Positions 35,177 through 43,855 are shown, numbered from the stretch's first letter. The stretch: 64,000 bases of DNA from Silvania hatchlandensis (GCF_025564065.1 NZ_JAMGZK010000037.1:1-64000); one strand, 5' to 3'. A program made the numbers and translations. Notes: a model not told the origin generated them from the letters alone.

Positions 35177-36106
35177 ATGCTGAATCAACAAACCAAACAA
35201 GCCGTAAAAGAATGGTCAGAAAGCCTGGCCGGCCTGGGTCCAATCCTTACGGGTGAGGATACCGTAACGCCTATGAGTGAGGTACGTGACGCCTACACCC
35301 GTATGCTGGCTAAAAATCCTGCACCTTCCGGTGTCAGTTTTATTGAGGTAGACATGGGAGGCGTGCCGGGAACGCTGGTAACCCCCGACAACCTTGAAAC
35401 TGATGCCATCGTTATGTACATCCACGGCGGTGCTTACATTGTTGGTGAACCGGCGGGCTATCACGGCATTGGTGGTAACTACGCCAGCATGCTGGGCGCA
35501 CGGGTTTACATGCCGGATTACCGTCTGGCACCGGAGTATCCTTTCCCTACGCCTGTTACCGACACCGTTCGTGCGTATGAGTGGTTGATTGAGCAGGGCT
35601 TTGACGCCAGCAACATCGTACTGGCGGGCGAGTCTGCGGGCGGAGCGATGGTGGTTACTGTTATGGTAGCTGCACGTAATAAAGGCCTGCCGCTTCCAGC
35701 CGGCGGTGTTTCCATTTCCCCATGGGCCAACCTTGAGCACACGGGCGTCTCCATGACCAACCGGGAAGGCCTTGATCCTCTGAACACCAAGGCAGGTCTG
35801 GATTTCCTGGCACGCACCTTCCTGGGCGATGCGTTGCCTAATCACCCAATGGCATCACCGGTGTTTGCCGATGTGACAGGTCTGCCGCCGGTGCTGGTTC
35901 AGATTGGCGAAAACGAACTAATGCTGAGCGACGCTATGCGGCTCGCAACTCATCTGGGTGATCACCGGGTTCGCGTAAATCTGGAAGTCTGGCCGGGTAT
36001 GTTCCACGCATGGCATTTCTTCTCCACGCTGCAGCCAGAAGCGGTGCAGGCACTGGAGAGCTCCGTTGTGTTTATGAAGCAGGCCCTGCAGGATGCAGCG
36101 AAGTAA
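35177..36106 (+). CDS. HSL-type alpha/beta hydrolase (esterase family IV)
   Basis: 309-residue cytoplasmic hydrolase. Oxyanion-hole motif HGGAY at 83-87, nucleophile elbow GESAGG at 151-156 (Ser153), and the catalytic histidine in MFHAWHFF (about H277). The acid position, in IGENELMLSDA, appears to be Glu247 or Asp252 rather than the usual D in a GxxD motif, which may affect activity. Hormone-sensitive-lipase-type enzymes cleave short-chain carboxylic esters. The ATG at 35177 follows AGGAAT. First gene of a three-gene run with the luciferase-like monooxygenase and NTF2-like protein. Confidence 0.9.
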   Translation: MLNQQTKQAVKEWSESLAGLGPILTGEDTVTPMSEVRDAYTRMLAKNPAPSGVSFIEVDMGGVPGTLVTPDNLETDAIVMYIHGGAYIVGEPAGYHGIGGNYASMLGARVYMPDYRLAPEYPFPTPVTDTVRAYEWLIEQGFDASNIVLAGESAGGAMVVTVMVAARNKGLPLPAGGVSISPWANLEHTGVSMTNREGLDPLNTKAGLDFLARTFLGDALPNHPMASPVFADVTGLPPVLVQIGENELMLSDAMRLATHLGDHRVRVNLEVWPGMFHAWHFFSTLQPEAVQALESSVVFMKQALQDAAK

Positions 36107-36128
36107 TCATCAGTGATGAACTAAATAA

Positions 36129-36150
36129 CGGGCGCAACTGACTGCGCCCG
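36129..36150 (+). other. GC-rich hairpin between hydrolase and monooxygenase genes
   Basis: CGGGCGCA and TGCGCCCG form a perfect 8-bp stem with a 6-nt loop in the 56-bp spacer, with no T-tract. It may partly terminate or protect the upstream message; the downstream genes are probably still cotranscribed. Confidence 0.5.
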
Positions 36151-36162
36151 TCAGGAGTGAAA

Positions 36163-37143
36163 ATGCCCCCTTTACAGACACAACTCACTTATCCGCCGGA
36201 TCTTGCCTCACATAGCGCATATAAACGCGTATTCCGCCCGGGCCGCCTGACCTTCGGCTTTATTATGCCGCTTGAAGGTTATCCGGATTCGCCTTTCCCG
36301 ACTCTGCAGGATCATCAGGCGCTGGCAAAATTTGCTGATGACGCCGGTTTTTCCGCTCTGTGGATGAGAGATGTGCCCTTTTATGATCCACGGTTTGGTG
36401 ACACCGGACAGATGCTGGATCCCATGGTCTATCTCGGATTCCTTGCCTCTCAAACTACACGCATAACGCTGGGTACCACCGGTATGGTGTTACCCCTGCG
36501 GGACCCGATTATATTGGCCAAGCAGGCAGCCTCAGTGGACCAGCTAAGTGGTGGACGCCTTTTGCTGGGGCTATCCAGCGGGGATCGCGCTGTTGAATAC
36601 CCTGCATTTGGTGCCGATTACGATAACCGGGCCGAACGTTATCGTGAAGCGTTTGGTCTGATAAAAACCGTCTGTGAGACGTCCTTCCCGGTGGCTGAAA
36701 CGGCGTACTACGGCAAGCTATCAGGCAACCTTGATCTTATTCCCAAACCCTTTAAATCCCGTATTCCAATGATTGTGGTTGGTCGCGCACGGCAGGACCT
36801 GAGCTGGATAGCAGAGGAAAGCGACGGATGGATATGGCATCTGAGTGATTTCTCAACGCTCCCGGAGCTACTTGAATTCTGGCGTGGCGGTTACGACGAT
36901 AATCGTTTCAGACCTTATGGTTATGCCACCTTTTTTGACCTCGATGCTAACCCTGACGCGCCGCTTCGCAGATTGATGAATGGCATCACCGTCGGCCGCA
37001 ATGCGCTGATAAAGCTATGGAAGGAGCAGGAACGGCAGGGAGTAAACCACGTTGCGTTAAATCTGAAACCGCTGACACGGTCCGCAGCCGAGGTGATGGC
37101 TGAAATGGCAGAATTTGTGTTACCCGAGTTTCCTTCTGAATAA
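36163..37143 (+). CDS. Luciferase-like flavin monooxygenase of the transposon cargo
   Basis: 326-residue bacterial-luciferase-family oxidoreductase. Landmarks: TFGFIMPLEGYPDSPFPTLQDHQALAKFADDAGFSALWMRDVP, then TRITLGTTGMVLPLRDPIILAKQAASVDQLSGGRLLLGLSSG (flavin-phosphate region). It is distinct from the KPN_01858-type enzyme at 10058. AGGAG precedes the ATG at 36163. It would oxygenate a small molecule with reduced flavin. The partner reductase could be the nearby Old Yellow Enzyme only indirectly; substrate unknown. Second gene of the run controlled by divergent LysR 2. Confidence 0.87.
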   Translation: MPPLQTQLTYPPDLASHSAYKRVFRPGRLTFGFIMPLEGYPDSPFPTLQDHQALAKFADDAGFSALWMRDVPFYDPRFGDTGQMLDPMVYLGFLASQTTRITLGTTGMVLPLRDPIILAKQAASVDQLSGGRLLLGLSSGDRAVEYPAFGADYDNRAERYREAFGLIKTVCETSFPVAETAYYGKLSGNLDLIPKPFKSRIPMIVVGRARQDLSWIAEESDGWIWHLSDFSTLPELLEFWRGGYDDNRFRPYGYATFFDLDANPDAPLRRLMNGITVGRNALIKLWKEQERQGVNHVALNLKPLTRSAAEVMAEMAEFVLPEFPSE

Positions 37144-37157
37144 ACGCAGGACAATAA

Positions 37158-38129
37158 ATGAACAGTTCATTTCATTCTTCGGTGCAGAGCCTGATAAGTT
37201 TTTGTGAAACCTGGTCAGGGAATGCTTACTCCGACAATAGCCAATGGCTGGACCCCTCGGTCAGATTATTCAGCAGTCATCGTGGAACAGTTTCCGGCCG
37301 TGAAAATGTCACCGCCCTTTTGCAAAATGACTTTGCTGACCTGGACAACGTATCCGTTACGCTGACAAACACCGTTGAGCGACGGAACGATAAAGATTAC
37401 GTCGCCAGTGCATACCTGCACGGGCATGCTTCGCGCACAGGTTCCGGACGTCATAACCAGGTACGGTTTGGGGGGACGGTCGTGATGAGGGCAGGCACAG
37501 ATGAAGCCCAACCTTTGATCCATACCCTTCACCTCCAAATAAACTGGACCTCAGGTGCAAGGCAGTTGTTATCGGGATGGCAGCTACCGGCTGAAGAGTC
37601 CGGCTGGCATCAGCGATTTCCGCCAGTCGCCATTATCAGTGAACTTGATGCCCCCTGGCATATTGTGCCAGAAAACCACCGTGCTACGAGTGACGAACAG
37701 GATGTGATCGATACCTGGTATCGCTACGCGTGGGCGCTGGACCAGGCAGATTTCACACTTTTCAGCACATGTTTTAGTGAAAACGCCGCGGGTAACTTTA
37801 CCCCCCTGGGCTATATATCGGGGAGGCGGAATATTATTGCCGCCATGAAAGCCTTCCGGCTTCCGTGGCCCTGGATGCAGCATTATGGTGAACCGCTGAA
37901 AGTATGTATCCAGCCCGATCGCCATTCGGCCATCCTGATAATAGGCCGGATCATCGCGGAGAGAACGCACGACTCAGGGGGGCGCGAAATCTACGGCGCG
38001 CATTACCGCGTTGGGATGGAAAAGGATTCTCACAATCGATGGTCAATATGCTGGAGCGAATATAATCCAGGCTGGCTTTCAACAGATGATGTATCCGGTA
38101 TTGATACCGCATTACCGCGCAACAGATGA
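37158..38129 (+). CDS. Double NTF2/SnoaL-like domain protein
   Basis: 323-residue protein that appears to hold two NTF2/SnoaL-like cone folds. The first half includes WLDPSVRLFSSHRGTVSGRENVTALLQNDFADLDNVSVTLTN; the second includes EQDVIDTWYRYAWALDQADFTLFSTCFSENAAGNFTPLGYISGRRNIIAAMKAF. Such folds serve as isomerases, cyclases, hydroxylases or accessory proteins to monooxygenases. No catalytic residue can be assigned. It starts 14 bp after the monooxygenase gene and overlaps the convergent LysR 3 by 18 bp at the 3' end. Confidence 0.75.
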   Translation: MNSSFHSSVQSLISFCETWSGNAYSDNSQWLDPSVRLFSSHRGTVSGRENVTALLQNDFADLDNVSVTLTNTVERRNDKDYVASAYLHGHASRTGSGRHNQVRFGGTVVMRAGTDEAQPLIHTLHLQINWTSGARQLLSGWQLPAEESGWHQRFPPVAIISELDAPWHIVPENHRATSDEQDVIDTWYRYAWALDQADFTLFSTCFSENAAGNFTPLGYISGRRNIIAAMKAFRLPWPWMQHYGEPLKVCIQPDRHSAILIIGRIIAERTHDSGGREIYGAHYRVGMEKDSHNRWSICWSEYNPGWLSTDDVSGIDTALPRNR

Positions 38130-39041
38130 ACGCTGCGCGCTCGACAAGCGTGCCGGCAACTCTTTTTTCAGTTCTTCAATCAAGGCTCTCACTTTAGGAA
38201 GGACCGTGTGAGTCCTGGGCCACATTGCAGAAATGGGGGTGGGCGGTGCCTGAAATGTGGGTAGAATTGCACGAAGCTGCCCCCTTTTGATGGCATCACC
38301 GCATAACCAGTCCGGAAGTTGCGTCACCCCACATCCGGCAATAGCCGCCTCCAGCATGGCTTGACCATTATTAAAACGGTAGGCTGAGGAAACAACGTGT
38401 CTTACAACGTGTCCCTCTTTGCCCCGGATTAGCCAGTAAGTTTGCCCGTCTGACGGTAACCCTGAAATGCATCTGTGTGATGAAAGCTCACGAAGATCAA
38501 TGGGGATGCCTGCTCGTTCCAGATATCCCGCAGAGGCGCAAATGATAAGCCTTTGCTCGCCCAGGCGTGTGGCAACCAAATCAGCTGAGTCAGGCAGGGG
38601 GCCAAGCCTCAGTGCGAGGTCAAAGCCGTCTGTCGCCGGGTCGCGAACCCGATCGCTGAAATCAACTTCGATATTCAGGGCCCGGTATTTTAACGCCATG
38701 ATATTGAGTAAGGGCATAATGAAAAGGTGACCAAAGGCCACGGGAACCGTCAGCCGCATCAGTCCAGACGGCTCGACTATTCCCGCCTCTATTCTGCTTT
38801 CGGCATCTGAAATCATATCCAGAGCAGCAGTGCAGCGATTGAAATAGATCTCACCTTCCGGTGTCAGCGACAGGCTTCGCGTACTGCGGTTGAGTAAGCG
38901 AACCCCCAGCCGAATTTCCAGACGCTTGATGCTTTTGCTGAGTGCAGAGCGCGTCACGCCTAAACCCTCAGCAGCAGCAACGAAACTGCCTTTTCTGACG
39001 ACTTCAGTAAATTCCTGTACGCCATTGAGTTGTGCCGTCAC
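38112..39041 (-). CDS. LysR-family regulator 3 of the transposon cargo
   Basis: 309 residues from a GTG start at 39041 (GTG ACG GCA CAA CTC AAT), with AAAGGAA upstream; the longer ATG frame to 39188 runs through the promoter region of the divergent gene and adds 49 non-homologous residues. HTH: FVAAAEGLGVTRSALSKSIKRLEIRLGVRLLNRSTRSLSLT; effector domain follows (GLMRLTVPVAFGHLFIMPLLNIMALKYRALNIEVDFSDR). Divergent from the Old Yellow Enzyme gene by 119 bp, its probable target. Confidence 0.88.
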   Translation of the reverse strand: MTAQLNGVQEFTEVVRKGSFVAAAEGLGVTRSALSKSIKRLEIRLGVRLLNRSTRSLSLTPEGEIYFNRCTAALDMISDAESRIEAGIVEPSGLMRLTVPVAFGHLFIMPLLNIMALKYRALNIEVDFSDRVRDPATDGFDLALRLGPLPDSADLVATRLGEQRLIICASAGYLERAGIPIDLRELSSHRCISGLPSDGQTYWLIRGKEGHVVRHVVSSAYRFNNGQAMLEAAIAGCGVTQLPDWLCGDAIKRGQLRAILPTFQAPPTPISAMWPRTHTVLPKVRALIEELKKELPARLSSAQRSSVAR

Positions 39042-39160
39042 AAATATTGGTTCCTTTATCTCAACACTGAGGGGCTTTTTGCCCAGGTAATCATGGTCTT
39101 CAAATAAGGTTAAGATCGTTGCTAACAGATTTTTACCATGAAATGGCTTCAGGAGACAGA

Positions 39161-40258
39161 ATGAGCGAGTTACTGAATATCTATACAATGAATGGAATAA
39201 GGCTTAATAATCGTGTGGTTATGGCACCAATGACCCGTTCGCGGGCCTATGATCTTATTCCCACTGACAGTATGGTCACCTACTATCGCCAGCGCGCAAC
39301 AGCAGGTTTAATTGTTTCCGAAGGTTCACCTGTTTCAATGGAAGGCCGTGGACAGGCTTACACGCCGGGAATTTACACTGACGAACAGATAGAGGGCTGG
39401 AAAAAGGTGACTGAGGCAGTACATGCGCAGGGTGGGAAAATATTCATCCAGCTTTGGCACGTAGGACGTTCCTCACACATTGCTCACCAGCCTGATGGGC
39501 AGGCACCGGTCAGCTCCGTCTCACGCGTTGCAGAAGGCTGCACCACTCACATTCCCGGTGATAACTGTCAGTCTGTACGCGTATTTCACAGCCAGCCCCG
39601 CGCATTAGCAACGGATGAAGTCCCGCGGGTGACGCAGGATTTCGTTCGGGCGGCTAAAAATGCTATCGAGGCGGGGTTTGACGGTGTGGAGATCCACGCG
39701 GCTAACGGCTACATCTTCGAGCAATTTATCAATGGTGGACTTAACGACAGAACAGATCGTTATGGTGGTACTATCGCCAATCGCCTGCGGTTTACGCTGG
39801 AAACGGTGGATGCCGTCTCTGCAGCCATCGGGAGTCATCTGACAGGTATCCGTATTGCACCCTTTGGCCGCCTGCAGGATATGCATGGCTTTGATGATGA
39901 GCAGGATACCTGGTTATCTTTAGGTATCGAACTGCGTCGTCGACATCTCGCATATGTACATTTGAGCGATCAGGAATCTCTCGGAGCTCAGGCCATTCCT
40001 GCTGGCTTCCTTACAAAGTTTCGCAAGGCTTACGAAGGTACCCTCATCGTAGCGGGCAGCTATACACAGGCGCGTGCAGAAATGGCACTCAGAGAGGGGG
40101 TTGCCGACTTAATTGCATTTGGGCGTCCTTTCATAGCCAATCCAGATCTCGTTAAACGCATGAAGAATGGATGGCCGATGGCTGTTCCTGATAAGGATAC
40201 GTTCTATACCGGGCGAGATGCAGGTTATATAGATTATCCCACGTATCACGTCGATTAA
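39161..40258 (+). CDS. Old Yellow Enzyme family FMN ene-reductase (NemA-like)
   Basis: 365-residue TIM-barrel flavoenzyme resembling E. coli NemA and PETN reductases. It reduces activated C=C bonds (maleimides, quinones, enals) and often nitro compounds with NAD(P)H. H179, N182 and Y184 in the HAANGY motif match the substrate-anchoring pair and proton donor region; RTDRYGGTIANRLRF and FGRPFIANPDL are family blocks. AGGAGA precedes the ATG at 39161. Last cargo gene before the right repeat, divergent from LysR 3. It makes a role against electrophiles or quinone-like compounds plausible. Confidence 0.93.
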   Translation: MSELLNIYTMNGIRLNNRVVMAPMTRSRAYDLIPTDSMVTYYRQRATAGLIVSEGSPVSMEGRGQAYTPGIYTDEQIEGWKKVTEAVHAQGGKIFIQLWHVGRSSHIAHQPDGQAPVSSVSRVAEGCTTHIPGDNCQSVRVFHSQPRALATDEVPRVTQDFVRAAKNAIEAGFDGVEIHAANGYIFEQFINGGLNDRTDRYGGTIANRLRFTLETVDAVSAAIGSHLTGIRIAPFGRLQDMHGFDDEQDTWLSLGIELRRRHLAYVHLSDQESLGAQAIPAGFLTKFRKAYEGTLIVAGSYTQARAEMALREGVADLIAFGRPFIANPDLVKRMKNGWPMAVPDKDTFYTGRDAGYIDYPTYHVD

Positions 40259-40392
40259 GTTCCCAGAAGCTGGAACGTATCCGGAATGCCTCCGATCCTA
40301 AAACAGCTCCGGTTTTCAGCCATTCGGAGAGGAGGAATTCTATCAATAGTGAAACCGCCAAATAAACACTTATATTTCATATAATTACTTCG

Positions 40393-40429
40393 TTAGCGTG
40401 GTTTTTTACATCATTGGCCCTCGAACCCC
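40393..40429 (-). repeat. Right terminal inverted repeat of the Tn3-family element
   Basis: The reverse complement starts GGGGTTCGAGGGCCAATGAT and ends CACGCTAA, matching the left end with one mismatch in 37 bp. Confidence 0.95.
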
Positions 40430-40434
40430 TAATA
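40430..40434. repeat. Target-site duplication (right copy), TAATA
   Basis: Exact copy of the TAATA that precedes the left inverted repeat at 27795-27799. Confidence 0.95.
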
Positions 40435-40626
40435 GTCCTCTCCTTCCGGCGTTGTCGTTACCCGCCGGGTAGTGCGCTGGAGCAGCTGCACGCCAAGATG
40501 AGCCTCCAGCGCCAGCACCCGCTTGCTAAGCGTGGCGATCGGCATGTTCAGGGAGTCTGCCGCCCGGGTAAAACTGCCGGTTTCGACCACGCGGGTAAAG
40601 GCGCGCATCGCCATAAGTTGGTCCAT
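40430..40626 (-). pseudogene. LysR-family regulator, N-terminal HTH part cut off by transposon
   Basis: Encodes the first 65 residues of a LysR regulator (MDQLMAMRAFTRVVETGSF... RRVTTTPEGEDY) and then meets a stop created at the transposon junction. It contains the whole HTH but no dimerisation or effector domain. The remaining part is at 27086-27799. It faces the SDR gene across 126 bp, so before the insertion it was probably that gene's regulator. A truncated HTH peptide could still be expressed. Confidence 0.93.
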
Positions 40627-40752
40627 AGAAAGGCGCTCATCAACACGGGATTATTCCCGCAGGGAAAAAGTGATTTCCATTTTTGCTGATTTTTCACTAA
40701 TCCAGCAAGCGGTAGAGTGCGTTCAACCCTCATAACGTGGAAGGAACAGCAA

Positions 40753-41502
40753 ATGAACGCAGCATTAACAGGTAAAGTCGCGCTGGTCACCGGCGGCACC
40801 AGCGGTATTGGTCTGGCAACGGCGAAAGAGCTGATGACCCAGGGTGCGAAGGTGTACATCACCGGACGCCGTCAGGTGGAGCTGGATAACGCCGTGGCGA
40901 GTCTGGGCGGACGGGTGATTGGCATTCGCGCCGATGCTTCACAGCTTGCCGACCTCGATACGGTGTACGCCCAGATCGCCGAACAGTCCGGGCGGCTGGA
41001 CGTGCTGTTTGCCAACGCGGGTGGCGGAGATATGCAGCCCCTGGGAGCAATCAGCGAGGAACATTTTGACCGCATTTTTGCTACCAACGTTCGCGGCGTG
41101 GTGTTTACCGTGCAGAAGGCGCTGCCGCTGATGGCCCCCGGGTCGTCGGTGATCCTCACCGGCTCCACGGTCTCGGTTAAAGGTACCGCCAACTTCAGCG
41201 TGTACAGCGCCAGTAAAGCCGCCGTCAGAAACTTTGCCCGCTCGTGGGCGCTGGATCTGCAGGGGCGCGGTATCCGGGTGAACGTGGTCAGTCCGGGTCC
41301 GATCAAAACACCGGGGCTTGGGGATCTGGTGCCGGAGGAGCAGCGTCAGGGGTTATTCGATGCGTTAGCCGCGCAGGTCCCGCTGGGGCGCATTGGTGAG
41401 CCAGAAGAGGTGGGTAAAGTCGTGGCGTTTCTCGCCTCCGATGCTGCCAGCTTTATCAACGCCGCCGAGCTGTTTGTGGATGGCGGGATGGCGCAGATTT
41501 AG
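40753..41502 (+). CDS. Short-chain dehydrogenase/reductase
   Basis: 249-residue classical SDR. Cofactor motif TGGTSGIG near residues 12-19, NAG motif in LFANAGG, catalytic Ser in LTGSTVSV, and YSASK (Tyr-x3-Lys). It reduces or oxidises a carbonyl/alcohol with NAD(P); substrate unknown. The ATG at 40753 follows AAGGAACAG. Its divergent LysR regulator has been cut in two by the transposon, so control of this gene is probably lost or altered. It overlaps the convergent lyase gene by 4 nt. Confidence 0.9.
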   Translation: MNAALTGKVALVTGGTSGIGLATAKELMTQGAKVYITGRRQVELDNAVASLGGRVIGIRADASQLADLDTVYAQIAEQSGRLDVLFANAGGGDMQPLGAISEEHFDRIFATNVRGVVFTVQKALPLMAPGSSVILTGSTVSVKGTANFSVYSASKAAVRNFARSWALDLQGRGIRVNVVSPGPIKTPGLGDLVPEEQRQGLFDALAAQVPLGRIGEPEEVGKVVAFLASDAASFINAAELFVDGGMAQI

Positions 41503-42464
41503 CGTTGATAGAGCAGCGTGAGATTGCCGCCGAGGCGGCGATCCTCCAGCGGACGATGAGTATTCAGGCGTGACAATGTCACTGCACTGCACCGGCTCAT
41601 CGCGCACCAGGGTTCCAGCCACGCCAGATGGGTGTCGTCTTCGCGCAAAACATACTCCGCCAGGCGCGCCAGCGCGCCGTTATTTTCCGCCATCACGTCT
41701 ACCTGATTCGCCCCGGCAAAGCTGGCGATCATCACCAGCGGTTGCAGGGCATAGTTGTGATAGGCCCGCGCCCGCTCACCGCGTTTTTGCTCGTTTGCCA
41801 GCGTGCCGTCGGCGGCGATCTGCCCGGCGGCAATACGGTACTCTTTTAACGACCACGCAAACAGATCCCGCCGGTCAAGCGCCACGGCGGTGGCCATCAC
41901 CGCCCATGCCGCCCAGTAGCTGTGGTTATTGGTACTTTTGAGCGGCAGGCCGTCCCACTCCAGAACCACCCGATCTGCCAGCTGGCCCAGCCAGCGCTCG
42001 GTCGCCTGCTGTCCGTGCAGCGGCGAGTCGGGCATAAACTTCAGCTCCAGCCAGCTGCTGGCAAGGGTAGCCAGCGCCCACTTGCGCATCGCGCGCCCGG
42101 TGTGGCTGGTTTCCAAAGAGAGCAACGCCCCGGCGTTGGCCCAGGCGGCGTATCCGGCCAACAGACAGTTTAAGGTATGCGGGTCACCGCTCTGCTTATA
42201 GCGCCAGGTCATCTCTGCGATGCCGCGCTCAAAGCCGACAATCGGTTTTGTCGCCGAGCGAAAGGCCTTCTCCGCATCGGGGTTCAGGGTGGCACGTGCG
42301 CTGTCCGAACCCTCATATTTACTGCGTAACGTCAGCGGGTCGGTATAAGGCGCGGGCAGGGTAACGCAACCTCCCGACGCCGTCTGCGGCACCGGCTGGT
42401 TAAAACCGGACGGTGGCACAAGCGGGGCTGCCTGGGCATAAACCGGGAGGCACAGCAGAAGCAC
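41499..42464 (-). CDS. PL5-type polysaccharide (alginate) lyase-like protein
   Basis: 321 residues of an alpha/alpha-barrel lyase. The block [20 protein letters not shown] matches the NNHSYW active-site region of AlgL-type poly(mannuronate) lyases, and the helical repeat pattern fits the family. It would beta-eliminate uronic-acid polymers in the periplasm. Only a GTG at 42464 is available as start, giving [14 protein letters not shown]: a hydrophobic core and AQA cleavage site but no positive n-region. Further upstream the frame is open for about 22 codons without ATG, GTG or TTG. Either the signal peptide is degraded or a non-standard start is used. No alginate biosynthesis genes are nearby. 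Confidence 0.8.
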   Translation of the reverse strand: MLLLCLPVYAQAAPLVPPSGFNQPVPQTASGGCVTLPAPYTDPLTLRSKYEGSDSARATLNPDAEKAFRSATKPIVGFERGIAEMTWRYKQSGDPHTLNCLLAGYAAWANAGALLSLETSHTGRAMRKWALATLASSWLELKFMPDSPLHGQQATERWLGQLADRVVLEWDGLPLKSTNNHSYWAAWAVMATAVALDRRDLFAWSLKEYRIAAGQIAADGTLANEQKRGERARAYHNYALQPLVMIASFAGANQVDVMAENNGALARLAEYVLREDDTHLAWLEPWCAMSRCSAVTLSRLNTHRPLEDRRLGGNLTLLYQR

Positions 42465-42622
42465 GATCCTGAAGGGGGTAGTGGATGTGATACATTCACC
42501 TCGATTATTATGAGCTAAAACGCAGTTTTAACATTTTCTCGCCTTAATACTATTAGTCTGCAATTGTCTTTTATGCTAAACAATCAGTTATAAGTTTACA
42601 TATTGGTTCGGGAACAATTGCT

Positions 42623-43855
42623 GTGCTCACTACGCTCATCTATAAAAGCCAGTTAAATTCATCCTGTGAATCTTTTTCCCTGACATCACTTGTTGAATCC
42701 GCAAAGATTCGCAATGCCGGGCGCAACATTACCGGCATTTTGCTGTTTAACGGCGTCGATTTTCTGCAGATCCTCGAAGGGGCGGAAGAGGATATCAATA
42801 AACTGTTCGCCACCATCCGGACAGACCAACGCCATATCAATGTTGTGGAACTGATGCGCGACTACGGTCCGCGCAGACGCTTCGAAAATGTCGGAATGCT
42901 GCTGTTCGATCTTTGCATCGACACGCCGGATTCGGTGCTGTCTACCGTGCTGCGTTACAGCAAGCTGGAGCGTTATCTGACGGCAGAAGACAAAGTGTTC
43001 AAGTTTATTCGGTCATTTATTACCCGACAGAAGCAACCCGCGGCCCGCGCAACGCTGCACCCGGGCAGCTGGATTCTCGCCCCGGAGCATGCCCCTTTTG
43101 GCAAAGCCATCCCCGAACTTATCGACAATCAGCCCTGTCAGTTTGCGCTCCAGCCCATTGTTGAGCCTTCGGAAGGTAAAATCTCCTCTCTGGAGGCGCT
43201 GATCCGTGGCAATGACGGGGGCAGCCCGGAGCATTTTTTTAACGCCATCGATCAGGATAAAGTGTACGAAGTGGATCTGCAGACTAAGGCCTACGCCTTT
43301 GCGCTGGCAGAGAAAATAGGCATTGGCGATCATAAAATTGCCGTCAACCTGCTGCCCATGTCGCTGGTCAACGTGCCCGACGCGGTTGATTTTCTGATGG
43401 ATAATATCCTTGCGCACGGTTTGCTGCCCGAGCAGGTGGTCATTGAAGTCACCGAAAACGAAATGATCTCCGGCTTTAACCAGTTTAACAGCGCCATCAA
43501 GCAGTTGCGTGCGGCGGGCATTGGCCTTGCGATTGACGATTTTGGCTCGGGCTATGCCGGACTGTCGCTGCTGACACGCTTTCAGCCGGACAAGCTTAAA
43601 ATCGACCGCGAAATCATCAGCGATATCCACCTCAGCGGGCCGAAGCAGGCCATTGTGAAGTCGATCATCAGCTGCTGTACCGATCTGGAGATTGCGCTGG
43701 TGGCAGAAGGCATCGAACGCATTGAAGAGTGGTGCTGGCTGGAGTCCGCAGGCATCAAACGCTTTCAGGGATTTTTGTTCTCCCGCCCGCAGTTAAACGG
43801 CGTGGGGGATATTCACTGGCCACAGCTAGCCGCCAGTGGGCATCTCGCGTTCTAA
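42623..43855 (+). CDS. BLUF-EAL blue-light-regulated c-di-GMP phosphodiesterase (BlrP1/BluF-like)
   Basis: 410 residues. The N-terminal BLUF domain (about 1-95) has the photo-active Y7, N31 and Q49 expected to hydrogen-bond FAD. The C-terminal EAL domain (about 165-400) keeps the catalytic signature: EAL at 191-193, NLLPMSL, EVTENE, DDFGSGYAGL, K in KLKIDRE, and AEGIE. Unlike E. coli BluF (YcgF), whose EAL is degenerate, this resembles the active Klebsiella BlrP1, so light-dependent hydrolysis of c-di-GMP is predicted. The start is GTG at 42623 with GGGAAC upstream. The next gene is a chemoreceptor, which fits a motility-biofilm context. Confidence 0.92.
   Translation: MLTTLIYKSQLNSSCESFSLTSLVESAKIRNAGRNITGILLFNGVDFLQILEGAEEDINKLFATIRTDQRHINVVELMRDYGPRRRFENVGMLLFDLCIDTPDSVLSTVLRYSKLERYLTAEDKVFKFIRSFITRQKQPAARATLHPGSWILAPEHAPFGKAIPELIDNQPCQFALQPIVEPSEGKISSLEALIRGNDGGSPEHFFNAIDQDKVYEVDLQTKAYAFALAEKIGIGDHKIAVNLLPMSLVNVPDAVDFLMDNILAHGLLPEQVVIEVTENEMISGFNQFNSAIKQLRAAGIGLAIDDFGSGYAGLSLLTRFQPDKLKIDREIISDIHLSGPKQAIVKSIISCCTDLEIALVAEGIERIEEWCWLESAGIKRFQGFLFSRPQLNGVGDIHWPQLAASGHLAF

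Larger units (their letters stand above)
27800..40429. mobile_element. Complete Tn3-family transposon, 12,630 bp, with metabolic cargo
   Basis: Bounded by near-identical 37-bp inverted repeats starting GGGGTTCGAGG and flanked by 5-bp TAATA duplications. The transposition module is tnpA (minus strand), a res region with several dyads, and tnpR (plus strand). The cargo, 31639-40258, lies between tnpR and the right repeat: LysR, MFS, LysR, hydrolase, luciferase-like monooxygenase, NTF2-like, LysR, Old Yellow Enzyme. No antibiotic- or metal-resistance gene, integron or second insertion sequence was seen. The insertion disrupted a LysR gene. Intact ends, duplication and both enzymes suggest a fairly recent and possibly still active insertion. 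Confidence 0.95.

Noticed and set aside
31639..40258. Transposon cargo considered as an antiphage defence island
   Set aside because: No nuclease, helicase, restriction, TIR, reverse transcriptase or other known defence domains; all genes are metabolic, transport or LysR.
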